Shown here: in pieces, positions 8,398-16,160 of the stretch
Numbering within the stretch: the stretch's first letter is position 1
Layout: each line of letters opens with the position of its first letter
From: Actinomycetota bacterium
GTDB taxonomy: Bacteria > Actinomycetota > Acidimicrobiia > Acidimicrobiales > CAIXPF01
Assembly: GCA_016870475.1 (NCBI GenBank)
Contig: VGBO01000026.1
Location: forward strand, 1 to 32,540
Length of the DNA stretch: 32,540 nt
Direction: 5' to 3'
Program-made: the position numbers and the translations under genes
Notes under the pieces: model-generated
What the model was told of the DNA's origin: nothing
Databases searched by the model: none
What the model saw: the letters and a program-made list of their open reading frames with translations, nothing else

Positions 8398-9108
8398 GTG
8401 CGTCCAACCGAGGAGGGCATCGCCCGCCACCCGCATCTCGCCGAGGACCAGCCGGAGGGCCGGGTGCGCGTCGACCTGCACAGCCACACGATGTGGTCGG
8501 GCGACTCGACCACGACCCCGGACGAGCTCGTCGAAGGTGTCACCGCCGCCGGGATCGACGTGCTGTGCATCACCGACCACAACGCGCTCCGTGGTGCGGA
8601 GGAGCTGCAGGACCAGCTGCCGTGCCGGGTGGTGCTCGGCGAGGAGGTCAAGACCTACGTCGGGGAGATCATCGGCCTGTTCCTGACCGAGCGCATCCCG
8701 GGGAGCCTGCCGCCGGTCGAGGTGTGCGAACGGATCCGCGCACAGGGCGGGATCGTGTACATCCCCCATCCCTTCGACCCGATGCGTAACTGCCTGCAGG
8801 AGCCGGTCCTCCTCGATCTCGTCGAGCGCGGGCTCGTCGACGCGATCGAGACCTGGAACGGCAAGACCTCGCTGGCGCACCTGCAGCGTCGTGCGGCCGA
8901 CTTCGCCGCGGCGGTCGGCCTCCCCGGTGGCGGGGGCAGCGACGCGCACGTCGCCGAGGCCATCGGCGCCGCCTACGTCGAGATGCCCGACTTCAGCGAC
9001 GCGGCCACCTTCCTCGAGGCGCTCCGCGTCGGTCGCGTCGTCGGCCACCACTTCGATGCGCCCCGTCGGTGGCGGCCCCGGATCGTGCCGTCGACGTCGA
9101 TCCACTGA
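8398..9108 (+). CDS. PHP-domain metal-dependent phosphoesterase
   Basis: RVDLHSHTMWSGDSTTTPDELVEGVTAAGIDVLCITDHNAL, GGIVYIPHPFDP, GGGSDAHVAEAIGAAYV. GTG 8398 with TAACCT at 8-nt spacing. Confidence 0.87.
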   Translation: MRPTEEGIARHPHLAEDQPEGRVRVDLHSHTMWSGDSTTTPDELVEGVTAAGIDVLCITDHNALRGAEELQDQLPCRVVLGEEVKTYVGEIIGLFLTERIPGSLPPVEVCERIRAQGGIVYIPHPFDPMRNCLQEPVLLDLVERGLVDAIETWNGKTSLAHLQRRAADFAAAVGLPGGGGSDAHVAEAIGAAYVEMPDFSDAATFLEALRVGRVVGHHFDAPRRWRPRIVPSTSIH

Positions 9109-9125
9109 CCCCGCAGCGGGTCAGT
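9104..9125. terminator. Bidirectional terminator-like hairpin at PHP/mtnP junction
   Basis: ACTGACCC(9104-9111)-cgcagc-GGGTCAGT(9118-9125), perfect 8-bp arms; both stop codons lie in the arms. Confidence 0.55.
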
Positions 9126-9876
9126 CGAGCATCTCGATCGCCCGGAACAGGGCGCCGCGCACCGAGGCGATGTTCTGGCGGAAGAAGGCGAACACCTGCT
9201 CCTGGGTGACCGGTTCGACCGCCGGGTCGTCCTCGAGGCCGGCGTCGTAGTCGGTGACGAGCGCGACGCTCGCATAGGGGATGCCGGCCTCGACCGCGAG
9301 CGCGGCCTCGGGATAGTTCGTCATGTTCACGACCGACCAGCCCATCTGGCTGAACCACCGGGACTCGGCCGTCGTGGAGAACCGGGGGCCGCTGATCACC
9401 ACGACCGTCCCGGTCGGGTGGGTGACGACGTCCTGCTCGCGGCACGCCTGCACGAGGATCGACCGGAGTCGCTGGTCGTAGGGGTGGGCCATGGAGGTGT
9501 GCTGCGGTCCGGGGCCGTCGAAGAACGTGTCGGCCCGACCGGAGGTGCGGTCGACGAACTGGTCGATCACCACGAAGTGGCCGGGGGCGATCTCCGGCCG
9601 GAGCGACCCGGCGGAGCAGGGTCCGAACAGTGCCCGGACGCCGGCCTGCTGCATCGCCCACACGTTCGCCCGGAAGTTCACGCGGTGTGCGGGGAACTCG
9701 TGGTGACGGCCGTGGCGGGCGAGGAACACGACGGTCCGGCCGCCGATGCTGCCGTAGTGCAGCGGTGCGGACGGCGCGCCGTAGGGGGTCTCGACGGTGA
9801 CCTCGGTGACGTCGTCGAGGAACTCGTAGAGCCCCGACCCGCCGAGGACGCCGACGTCTGCGGGCGGGACCGCCAC
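9121..9876 (-). CDS. mtnP: S-methyl-5'-thioadenosine phosphorylase family protein
   Basis: VGVLGGSGLYEFLDDVTEV, VVFLARHGRHHEFPAHRVNFRANVWAM, GPCSAGSLRPEIAPGHFVVIDQFVDRT, GPRFSTTAESRWFSQMGWSVVNMTNYPEAALA. Confidence 0.92.
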   Translation of the reverse strand: MAVPPADVGVLGGSGLYEFLDDVTEVTVETPYGAPSAPLHYGSIGGRTVVFLARHGRHHEFPAHRVNFRANVWAMQQAGVRALFGPCSAGSLRPEIAPGHFVVIDQFVDRTSGRADTFFDGPGPQHTSMAHPYDQRLRSILVQACREQDVVTHPTGTVVVISGPRFSTTAESRWFSQMGWSVVNMTNYPEAALAVEAGIPYASVALVTDYDAGLEDDPAVEPVTQEQVFAFFRQNIASVRGALFRAIEMLD

Positions 9877-9877
9877 C

Positions 9878-10213
9878 TCAGTCGCCGCCAGAGGTGGATC
9901 CCGTCGCGGGCGTGGAGGAGGTCGAACCCGACGACGTTCCCTCCGACGACGACGACGTCGTCGAGGACGTGCTCGACGACGAGGTGTCCGACGAGGAGGT
10001 GTCCGAGGTCGTCGTGCGGCTGGCGGACGACGAGGACTTGCTGTCGGTCTTGTAGAAGCCGGAGCCCCTGAAGGTCACGCCGACGGGCGTGAAGACCTTC
10101 TTGACCGGCGCGGCCTTCTCGCAGTTGCAGACGGTCCGAGGGGGATCGGAGAACGAAGCCTGCTCCTCGAACTGCTTGTCGCACTCGAGACAGCGGTACA
10201 CGTACGTGGGCAT
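9878..10213 (-). CDS. FmdB-family zinc-ribbon protein with Ser/Thr-rich tail
   Basis: MPTYVYRCLECDKQFEEQASFSDPPRTVCNCEKAAPVKKVFTPVGVTFRGSGFYKTDS followed by ~50 aa of low-complexity S/T. mtnP starts 1 nt after its stop. Confidence 0.9.
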   Translation of the reverse strand: MPTYVYRCLECDKQFEEQASFSDPPRTVCNCEKAAPVKKVFTPVGVTFRGSGFYKTDSKSSSSASRTTTSDTSSSDTSSSSTSSTTSSSSEGTSSGSTSSTPATGSTSGGD

Positions 10214-10235
10214 CGGGGCGGCGCTCCTCGCGCAG

Positions 10236-10262
10236 TTAGCACTCGACAGCGGAGAGTGCCAG
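10236..10262. promoter_or_regulatory. CIRCE element (HrcA operator) upstream of fmdB-mtnP
   Basis: Plus: TTAGCACTC-gacagcgga-GAGTGCCAG. Minus (fmdB sense): CTGGCACTC-N9-GAGTGCTAA. The right arm is a perfect match to CIRCE consensus TTAGCACTC-N9-GAGTGCTAA. 22 nt separate it from the fmdB ATG; TACGCT -10-like hexamer abuts it. Confidence 0.85.
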
Positions 10263-10366
10263 CGTACCGCGGCGGCGGCGGGCGACCGAACTCGCCGGGT
10301 GTGACACCGACCCGGACGGGGCACGACCTCGCCACCGTCCCCGGAGCTGCCCGGCCGATTCCCGTC

Positions 10367-11176
10367 ATGCCCTGGTCGTCGCCCGTCGCCTCGGCTGCGG
10401 CCCGGACCGTCTCCGCGGCGGCGGCTGTCAACGGCGACGCCGGACCGGGACGATCGGTCCGCAAGGCGGTGATCCCCGCTGCGGGGCTCGGCACGCGGTT
10501 CCTGCCCGCCACGAAGGCGATCCCGAAGGAGATGCTGCCCCTCGTCGACGCTCCGGCGATCCAGTACGTGGTCGAGGAGGCGGTTGCCGCGGGGATCACC
10601 GACGTGCTGCTCGTGACGAGCCCGCACAAGAAGGCCATCGAGGATCACTTCGACCGCTCCTTCGAGCTCGAGGCCCGGCTCGCCGAGCGTGGTCGACACG
10701 ACGACGTCGCCGAGTTGCGTCGCCTCGCCGGGCTCGCCCGGATCCACACACTCCGCCAGGGGGAGCCGCTCGGGCTCGGCCACGCCGTGCACGTCGCCCG
10801 CCACGACGTCCTGCCCCTCGTCGGTCTCGTCGAGAAACCCGCACCCGACCAGGCGCCGTCCGACCTCGCGGTGATCGGTCGCTACGTGTTCACGCCGGCC
10901 GTCTTCGGGCACCTCGACGGGCTCGGGCAGGGCGCGGGAGGAGAGATCCAGCTGACCGACGCCATGGACCGCCTCGCCCGCGCCGACGGTCTCGACGGCA
11001 TCCGCTGCACCGGCGGTCGGTACGACCTCGGCGCGAAGCTCGACCACCTCCGTGCCACCGTCGACCTCGCGCTGCGTCGAGCCGACCTCGGCCCGGCCTT
11101 CGCCCGGTACCTCGCGGAGGTCGGCGGCGGCGGTCCCGACGGGTCGGGGAGCGGAGGGCCGCCGCTAGCGTCGTGA
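10367..11176 (+). CDS. galU: UTP-glucose-1-phosphate uridylyltransferase (GalU) homologue with internal deletion
   Basis: RKAVIPAAGLGTRFLPATKAIPKEMLPLVDAPAIQYVVEEAVAAGITDVLLVTS, QGEPLGLGHAV, VGLVEKPAPDQAPSDLAVIGRYVFTPAVF, GGEIQLTDAMDRLA. The central FAVLLPDD segment is absent. Exact start uncertain. Confidence 0.85.
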   Translation: MPWSSPVASAAARTVSAAAAVNGDAGPGRSVRKAVIPAAGLGTRFLPATKAIPKEMLPLVDAPAIQYVVEEAVAAGITDVLLVTSPHKKAIEDHFDRSFELEARLAERGRHDDVAELRRLAGLARIHTLRQGEPLGLGHAVHVARHDVLPLVGLVEKPAPDQAPSDLAVIGRYVFTPAVFGHLDGLGQGAGGEIQLTDAMDRLARADGLDGIRCTGGRYDLGAKLDHLRATVDLALRRADLGPAFARYLAEVGGGGPDGSGSGGPPLAS

Positions 11177-11178
11177 GC

Positions 11179-12402
11179 ATGATCCCCCTTGAGGTGGCCC
11201 GAGCCCGCGTGGTGGCAGGTTGCACCCCGCTCCGTCCCCGGCCGGTTGCCGTTCCCGATGCGGCGGGTCTGGTGCTCGCCGAGGAGGTCGTCGCCACCGA
11301 ACTGATCCCGCCGTTCGACAACACCGCCGTCGACGGGTTCGCAGTGCGGTCGGCGGACGTCGCGTCCGCGTCGCCGGCGACGCCGGTCGAGCTCGAGGTC
11401 GTCGCCACGGTCGCGGCCGGAGCCGTCGCCGACCGACCGATCGGCGCGGGACAGGCGATCCGGATCATGACCGGCGCACCGATCCCGCCGGGCGCCGACG
11501 CCGTCGTCATGGTCGAGGACACCTCGTCGTCGGACGGCGGCGCACGCGTCGCCGTCACGGCGGCGGTCGCGCCCGGAGCGGCCGTGCGTCCCGCGGGCGA
11601 CGACGTCCGACCCGGCACGGTCGTCTTCCGGGTCGGCGAGGAGCTCTCCGCCGCGCACCTGGGGGTCCTGCGGTCACTCGGTCGCAGCGAGGTCCTCGTG
11701 CACCCGCGCCCGCGAGTCGGCGTGGTCTCGACGGGGGACGAGCTGGTCGAGGGGCCGGCACCGCTCGGGCCCGGCCAGATCCGTGACTCCAACAGGGCCA
11801 CCCTGCTGGCGCTCGTCGCCGCGGCCGGCTGCGAGGCCATCGACCTCGGGCTCCAGCCCGACGTCGAGGCGACCATCGCCGCGGCGTTCGAGGACGGGGC
11901 ACGACGCTGCGACGCGCTGCTCTCCTCGGGCGGCGTGAGCATGGGCGACTTCGACTACGTTAAGCGGGTCCTCGACCGCGTCGGGGAGATGAACTGGATG
12001 CAGGTGGCGATCAAGCCGGCGAAGCCGCTGGCCTTCGGGCACGTCGGCGGCGTCCCCTGTTTCGGTCTGCCCGGGAACCCGGTCAGCTCGATGGTCAGCT
12101 TCGAGCTGTTCGCCCGACCGGGCCTCCGGCGTCTCGGCGGGCATCCCGACGACCGGCTCGTTCGCCGGCCGGTCCGCGCCGTGGCACCGGACGGGCTGCG
12201 TCGCACCCTCGACGGGAAGACGCACTTCCAACGGGTGGTCGCCGACTACGACCACGCACAGGCCGCCTATGTCGTCCGCTCCGCCGGCGGGCAGGGGTCC
12301 CACCATCTCGCCGCGATGGCGGCGGCGAACGCCCTCGCCGTCGTCCCCGACGGCGGCGGGGTCGAACCGGGCGGGCTCGTCGACGTTCTCCTGCTCCGCT
12401 GA
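11179..12402 (+). CDS. moeA: Molybdopterin molybdenumtransferase MoeA
   Basis: FDNTAVDGFAVR, IRIMTGAPIPPGADAVVMVE, VGVVSTGDELVEG, GQIRDSNRATLLALV, SSGGVSMGDFDYVK, GLPGNPVSSMVSFELF. Confidence 0.96.
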   Translation: MIPLEVARARVVAGCTPLRPRPVAVPDAAGLVLAEEVVATELIPPFDNTAVDGFAVRSADVASASPATPVELEVVATVAAGAVADRPIGAGQAIRIMTGAPIPPGADAVVMVEDTSSSDGGARVAVTAAVAPGAAVRPAGDDVRPGTVVFRVGEELSAAHLGVLRSLGRSEVLVHPRPRVGVVSTGDELVEGPAPLGPGQIRDSNRATLLALVAAAGCEAIDLGLQPDVEATIAAAFEDGARRCDALLSSGGVSMGDFDYVKRVLDRVGEMNWMQVAIKPAKPLAFGHVGGVPCFGLPGNPVSSMVSFELFARPGLRRLGGHPDDRLVRRPVRAVAPDGLRRTLDGKTHFQRVVADYDHAQAAYVVRSAGGQGSHHLAAMAAANALAVVPDGGGVEPGGLVDVLLLR

Positions 12403-12421
12403 CGGACGGTACGGTGGGGTC

Positions 12422-13405
12422 GTGACCGTGCCGCTCGTCGACGGGTTCGGGCGGGTCCACCGAGACCTGCGGATCTCGATCACCGACCGCTGCAACTTCC
12501 GCTGCTCCTACTGCATGCCCGAGGAGGGCATGACCTGGCTGCCGCGCACCGAGCTGCTGAGCTTCGAGGAGATCTTCCGGGTCGCGTCGGTGATGGTGGA
12601 CCGGTTCGGCGTCGACTCGATCCGGCTCACCGGCGGGGAACCGACCGTGCGTGCCCATCTGCCGACGCTCGTCGGGATGCTCGCCGACCTGCCCGTCGAC
12701 CTCGCCCTCACCACCAACGGCGCGACGCTTCGGGCCCTCGCGCCGGATCTCGCTGCGGCGGGGCTGCGACGGATCAACGTGAGCTGCGACTCGCTGCGAC
12801 GAGACCGCTTCGAGCAGATCACGAAGCGCGACCTGCTCGACAAGGTGCTCGACGGCATCGACGCGGCGCTCGAGGCCGGGCTCGCCCCGGTCAAGGTCAA
12901 CGCCGTCCTGATGCGGGGGGTCAACGACGACGAGATCCTCGACTTCGCCCGGTACGGCCGGGAGCGGGGCGTCGTCGTCCGCTTCATCGAGTACATGCCG
13001 CTCGATGCACAGGGGGCATGGGACAACGAGTCGGTCGTCACCTTCGACGAGATCCACCGTCGCATCGACGCAGAGTTCCCCCTCGAGGAGGTCCCGAACG
13101 GGTCCGCCCCGGCGGAGCGCTTCCGCTATCGGGACGGTGGCGGCGAGATCGGCATCGTGGCCTCGGTCACCCGCAGCTTCTGCGACCGCTGCGACCGGGT
13201 GCGGCTCACCGCCGAGGGGGCATTCCGCAACTGTCTGTTCGCGGTCGACGAGTTCGACCTGCGCGGCCTGCTCCGGTCGGGCGCCGACGACGACGCACTC
13301 GCCGACCTCATCGCCCGGGCGGTGGGCGCGAAGTGGGCGGGCCACGCGATCAACCAGGTGCACTTCATCCGGCCGACACGGTCGATGAGCCAGATCGGCG
13401 GCTGA
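12422..13405 (+). CDS. moaA: GTP 3',8-cyclase MoaA (radical SAM)
   Basis: [59 protein letters not shown]-terminal RSMSQIGG (conserved GG). Confidence 0.97.
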   Translation: MTVPLVDGFGRVHRDLRISITDRCNFRCSYCMPEEGMTWLPRTELLSFEEIFRVASVMVDRFGVDSIRLTGGEPTVRAHLPTLVGMLADLPVDLALTTNGATLRALAPDLAAAGLRRINVSCDSLRRDRFEQITKRDLLDKVLDGIDAALEAGLAPVKVNAVLMRGVNDDEILDFARYGRERGVVVRFIEYMPLDAQGAWDNESVVTFDEIHRRIDAEFPLEEVPNGSAPAERFRYRDGGGEIGIVASVTRSFCDRCDRVRLTAEGAFRNCLFAVDEFDLRGLLRSGADDDALADLIARAVGAKWAGHAINQVHFIRPTRSMSQIGG

Positions 13406-13440
13406 CCCCGCGGTGCCGGGGCACCCCTAGACTCCCCGCC

Positions 13441-13932
13441 ATGCCCGAAGGCCTGACCCACCTCGATCCGCTCGGCCGTGCCCGCATGGTGGACGTGACG
13501 CCGAAGGAGCCGACCCACCGCCGCGCGGTCGCCAGGGCGACGGTGTTCATGCGACCGGGGACGGCATCGCTGATCGCGCACGGGGCGGTCACCAAGGGGG
13601 ACGTGCTCGCCGTGGCCCGGGTCGCCGGGATCCAGGCGGCGAAGCGGACCTCTGACCTCATCCCGCTGTGCCACCCGCTGCTCGTCGGGTCGGTGTTCGT
13701 GAACTTCCGGATCGAGGACGGCCACATCGAGGTGGAGGCGTCGGTCGACACCGTCGACCGGACCGGCGTCGAGATGGAGGCGCTCACCGCGGCCTCGGTG
13801 GCCGCCCTCACGATCTACGACATGTGCAAGTCGGTCGACCGCGACATGACCATCGGCGACGTCGCACTTTGGGAGAAGACGGGTGGTCGGTCCGGGGTCT
13901 ACCGGCGCGAAAGCCCAGGTCAGAACCCCTGA
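13441..13932 (+). CDS. moaC: Cyclic pyranopterin monophosphate synthase MoaC
   Basis: [72 protein letters not shown]. Confidence 0.96.
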   Translation: MPEGLTHLDPLGRARMVDVTPKEPTHRRAVARATVFMRPGTASLIAHGAVTKGDVLAVARVAGIQAAKRTSDLIPLCHPLLVGSVFVNFRIEDGHIEVEASVDTVDRTGVEMEALTAASVAALTIYDMCKSVDRDMTIGDVALWEKTGGRSGVYRRESPGQNP

Positions 13933-14043
13933 TCAGTGCCAGCCCTGGCGATTTTCGCTCGACGCCGGTAGATTCTTCTCACCTTCGCAGCGGGTCGACC
14001 TCCCGGTCGGACCGCAGTCCCGGTCAGTTCGAACGATCTCGAT

Positions 14044-14124
14044 CCGAGACGGCACGCGAAGCGTCGGAGCTCCCCCGACGGCCCCGGTCCACCGGGATCC
14101 CGTCCGGCCCCGACGCCGTCTCGG
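14044..14124 (+). ncRNA. Candidate structured 5' UTR element (long-range stem plus two hairpins)
   Basis: CCGAGACGGC(14044-14053) pairs perfectly with GCCGTCTCGG(14115-14124). Inside: CGTCGG-agctccc-CCGACG(14062-14080) and CCCGG-tcca-CCGGG(14083-14096). Immediately 5' of the GGGGAAGGA SD. Confidence 0.35.
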
Positions 14125-14137
14125 TGGGGAAGGATCC

Positions 14138-14683
14138 ATGGTGAGCATCGGCACGCTTCTCGTCCTCGTGTTCCTCGTCGGCATGTGGATCGCGCTCCTC
14201 GCGGGGCCGGTCATCCAGAGGAACGCCGCCGGACGGGGAGGTGATCCGATTGGCGCCCTGCTGCGCCGACTCGCCAGCCGCGACCGCTCCGTGCTCGACC
14301 GGCCGGGCGGCCTGCCGCTGCAGGACCGCACGTGGTTCGCCCAGGCGATCGAGCCGACCACGGTGGTCGGTGGAGCCCGGCCTGCGCCACGCCGTCCGAG
14401 CGGACGGTCGCGAGCCGCCGCGCGCCGCCGCCGTCAGATCCTGACGGGCCTTGGTGCGGTGTCGACGCTGTCGCTGCTGCTGTGGATCGCCGGCATCGGG
14501 GTCTTCGGGTTCCTGTTCGTGCTCAGCCTCCTGCTCCTCGTGGGGTACCTCGGTGCGATGCTGTACCTCTTCCAGCTGCACGCCGAACGTGAGATGAAGG
14601 TCGCCTTCCTCCCGCACCAGGGGCCGGTCCGGGCACCGACCGCGCTCGACGACTACCGCAGGACGGCACAGGGTCGTCGCTGA
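14138..14683 (+). CDS. Small hypothetical membrane protein
   Basis: MVSIGTLLVLVFLVGMWIALLAGPVIQRN...STLSLLLWIAGIGVFGFLFVLSLLLLVGYLGAMLYLFQLHAE: an N-terminal TM and two closely spaced TM helices. SD gggaagga. Confidence 0.75.
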   Translation: MVSIGTLLVLVFLVGMWIALLAGPVIQRNAAGRGGDPIGALLRRLASRDRSVLDRPGGLPLQDRTWFAQAIEPTTVVGGARPAPRRPSGRSRAAARRRRQILTGLGAVSTLSLLLWIAGIGVFGFLFVLSLLLLVGYLGAMLYLFQLHAEREMKVAFLPHQGPVRAPTALDDYRRTAQGRR

Positions 14684-14736
14684 CACCCCGGCTTGGTCCC
14701 CGGTGGTGACGGGTCGGCTAACATGTCCGGGCCCGT

Positions 14737-14813
14737 GGGGGTGTAGCTCAGTTGGCTAGAGCGCTACGTTCGCAACGTAGAGGTCGTGGGTTCGATTCCC
14801 ATCACCTCCACCA
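14737..14813 (+). tRNA. tRNA-Ala (anticodon CGC), CCA encoded
   Basis: GGGGGTG acceptor / CACCTCC-A-CCA; D arm gctcagttggctagagc; anticodon arm CTACG-TTCGCAA-CGTAG; T arm GTGGG-TTCGATT-CCCAT. G3:U70 Ala identity pair present. Confidence 0.95.
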
Positions 14814-14820
14814 CGATCGG

Positions 14821-14863
14821 GAACCGGTACCGGTGCGGCCATGAGTCCCCCCGGTACCGGTTC
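14821..14863. repeat. Perfect 13-bp inverted repeat enclosing the next gene's start codon
   Basis: GAACCGGTACCGG(14821-14833)-17 nt-CCGGTACCGGTTC(14851-14863). Each arm contains the 10-bp palindrome CCGGTACCGG. Confidence 0.9.
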
Positions 14864-16160
14864 TGCCGCGTCCGGGCCCGTCATCGGGCTCGTCGGCGTG
14901 GTGCACGTGGACGATCTCGAGCGGTCGCTCGTTGCCCGGGTCGTCGAGGCCGAACTCCGCCGCCGTCTGCCCGGGCACACGTTCCGGTGGTTCACGCCGG
15001 TCCCACCCGGTGCGCGCAGCCGGCGCATCGACCCGCACGCCGACGCGCTCGGGGACTGGGGCGAGGCCACCGTCGCCCGGCTCTCGGCGCTCGTCGACGC
15101 AACCGTCGCGGTCGGCCCGGACATCCACGACGACCCGGCCCGCTGCCTCTGGCGGGAGGGACTCCGGGACGACGGCGTCCGGTTCGCTGCCCCCTGGCAG
15201 ATCCTCGCCGGCGGACTCGGGCCGGCGTCGGGGATCCCCCACGCCTGGGCCGCCGTCTCGGTCCCCGTCGTCCCGGGACCCGAGCTCGCCGCTCGGATCG
15301 GGGACGTGGCGGAGGGGCTGCTCGCACGCGGTGTCGCCCGGCCCGGGGACGCGGAACGTCTGGCGGCTGCGGGCATCTCCGTGCCGGTCGAGATCGTCGG
15401 TGACCCGCTCGTCGTCGTCGACCGGCTATTCGCCGACGACGTGCTCGCCGAGCGGCGGGCGATGTTGCGACTCCTCGACATCCTGCCGGAGGGGGAGTAC
15501 CGGGTCGTGGGCGTCGACGGCGTCGAGGCGCTCGCCGAGGTGGTCGCGACGGTCGTCGCCGCAGACGCCCGGTCGGTGCGTGAGGTCGTCGTCGTCGACA
15601 CCGACGGGGGAGAGGCCGGCCGAGCGCTCGTGCGCTCGCTCGCCGAGACGCTCGGACGTGCCGTCCGTCGGGTCCCCGCCGCGGCCGGGGTGCAGGACGC
15701 CGTCGCGGTGCTGGCCGGTGCCGCCGACCACGTCGTGGCCGACGGCGCGGTGAGGTCGGTCCTCGATCTCTACCGGGTCCCACCCGCACCGGGCACAGCG
15801 GTGCCAGATACGCCCGACGATCCGATCGAGGTCCGCCGCGCCCGGATCGATCGCCACTTCGACGACCTCGCGGCGGCGCTCGGCCGGGCCACCGGCGGAG
15901 GACCCGACGAAGCGGGCGCCCGGGTCGCCCGCCTTCAGGCCGATCTCGAGGCTGCCTGCCGACGGGCGGAGGAGGCCGAGCGGCGTCTGATCCACGATCG
16001 TCGGGTGCTCGCTGCGGCGATGCGGCAACGACAGGCGGAGCTCGAACGGCGCGCCCGTGACGCCGAGGCATCCGTCGCTGCTCTGCTCGCTACCCGCACG
16101 TTCCGCTGGTCGGCCCGTGTGCGCGCGGTCGTCGGGAGGATCCGGCGGCGGACGCCGTGA
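14841..16160 (+). CDS. Hypothetical surface-polysaccharide protein, possibly polysaccharide pyruvyl transferase-like with C-terminal coiled coil
   Basis: Overlaps a GT2 gene by GTGA. C-terminus AACRRAEEAERRLIHDRRVLAAAMRQRQAELERRARDAEASVAALLATRTFRWSARVRAVVGRI resembles the coiled-coil tails of polysaccharide-cluster proteins. N-terminal assignment weak. Confidence 0.4.
   Translation: MSPPGTGSAASGPVIGLVGVVHVDDLERSLVARVVEAELRRRLPGHTFRWFTPVPPGARSRRIDPHADALGDWGEATVARLSALVDATVAVGPDIHDDPARCLWREGLRDDGVRFAAPWQILAGGLGPASGIPHAWAAVSVPVVPGPELAARIGDVAEGLLARGVARPGDAERLAAAGISVPVEIVGDPLVVVDRLFADDVLAERRAMLRLLDILPEGEYRVVGVDGVEALAEVVATVVAADARSVREVVVVDTDGGEAGRALVRSLAETLGRAVRRVPAAAGVQDAVAVLAGAADHVVADGAVRSVLDLYRVPPAPGTAVPDTPDDPIEVRRARIDRHFDDLAAALGRATGGGPDEAGARVARLQADLEAACRRAEEAERRLIHDRRVLAAAMRQRQAELERRARDAEASVAALLATRTFRWSARVRAVVGRIRRRTP

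Noticed and set aside
12269-12421. N-terminal extension of the MoaA ORF from 12269
   Set aside because: Reads out of frame through moeA; TACGGT-6-GTG at 12422 and the family N-terminus support the shorter protein.
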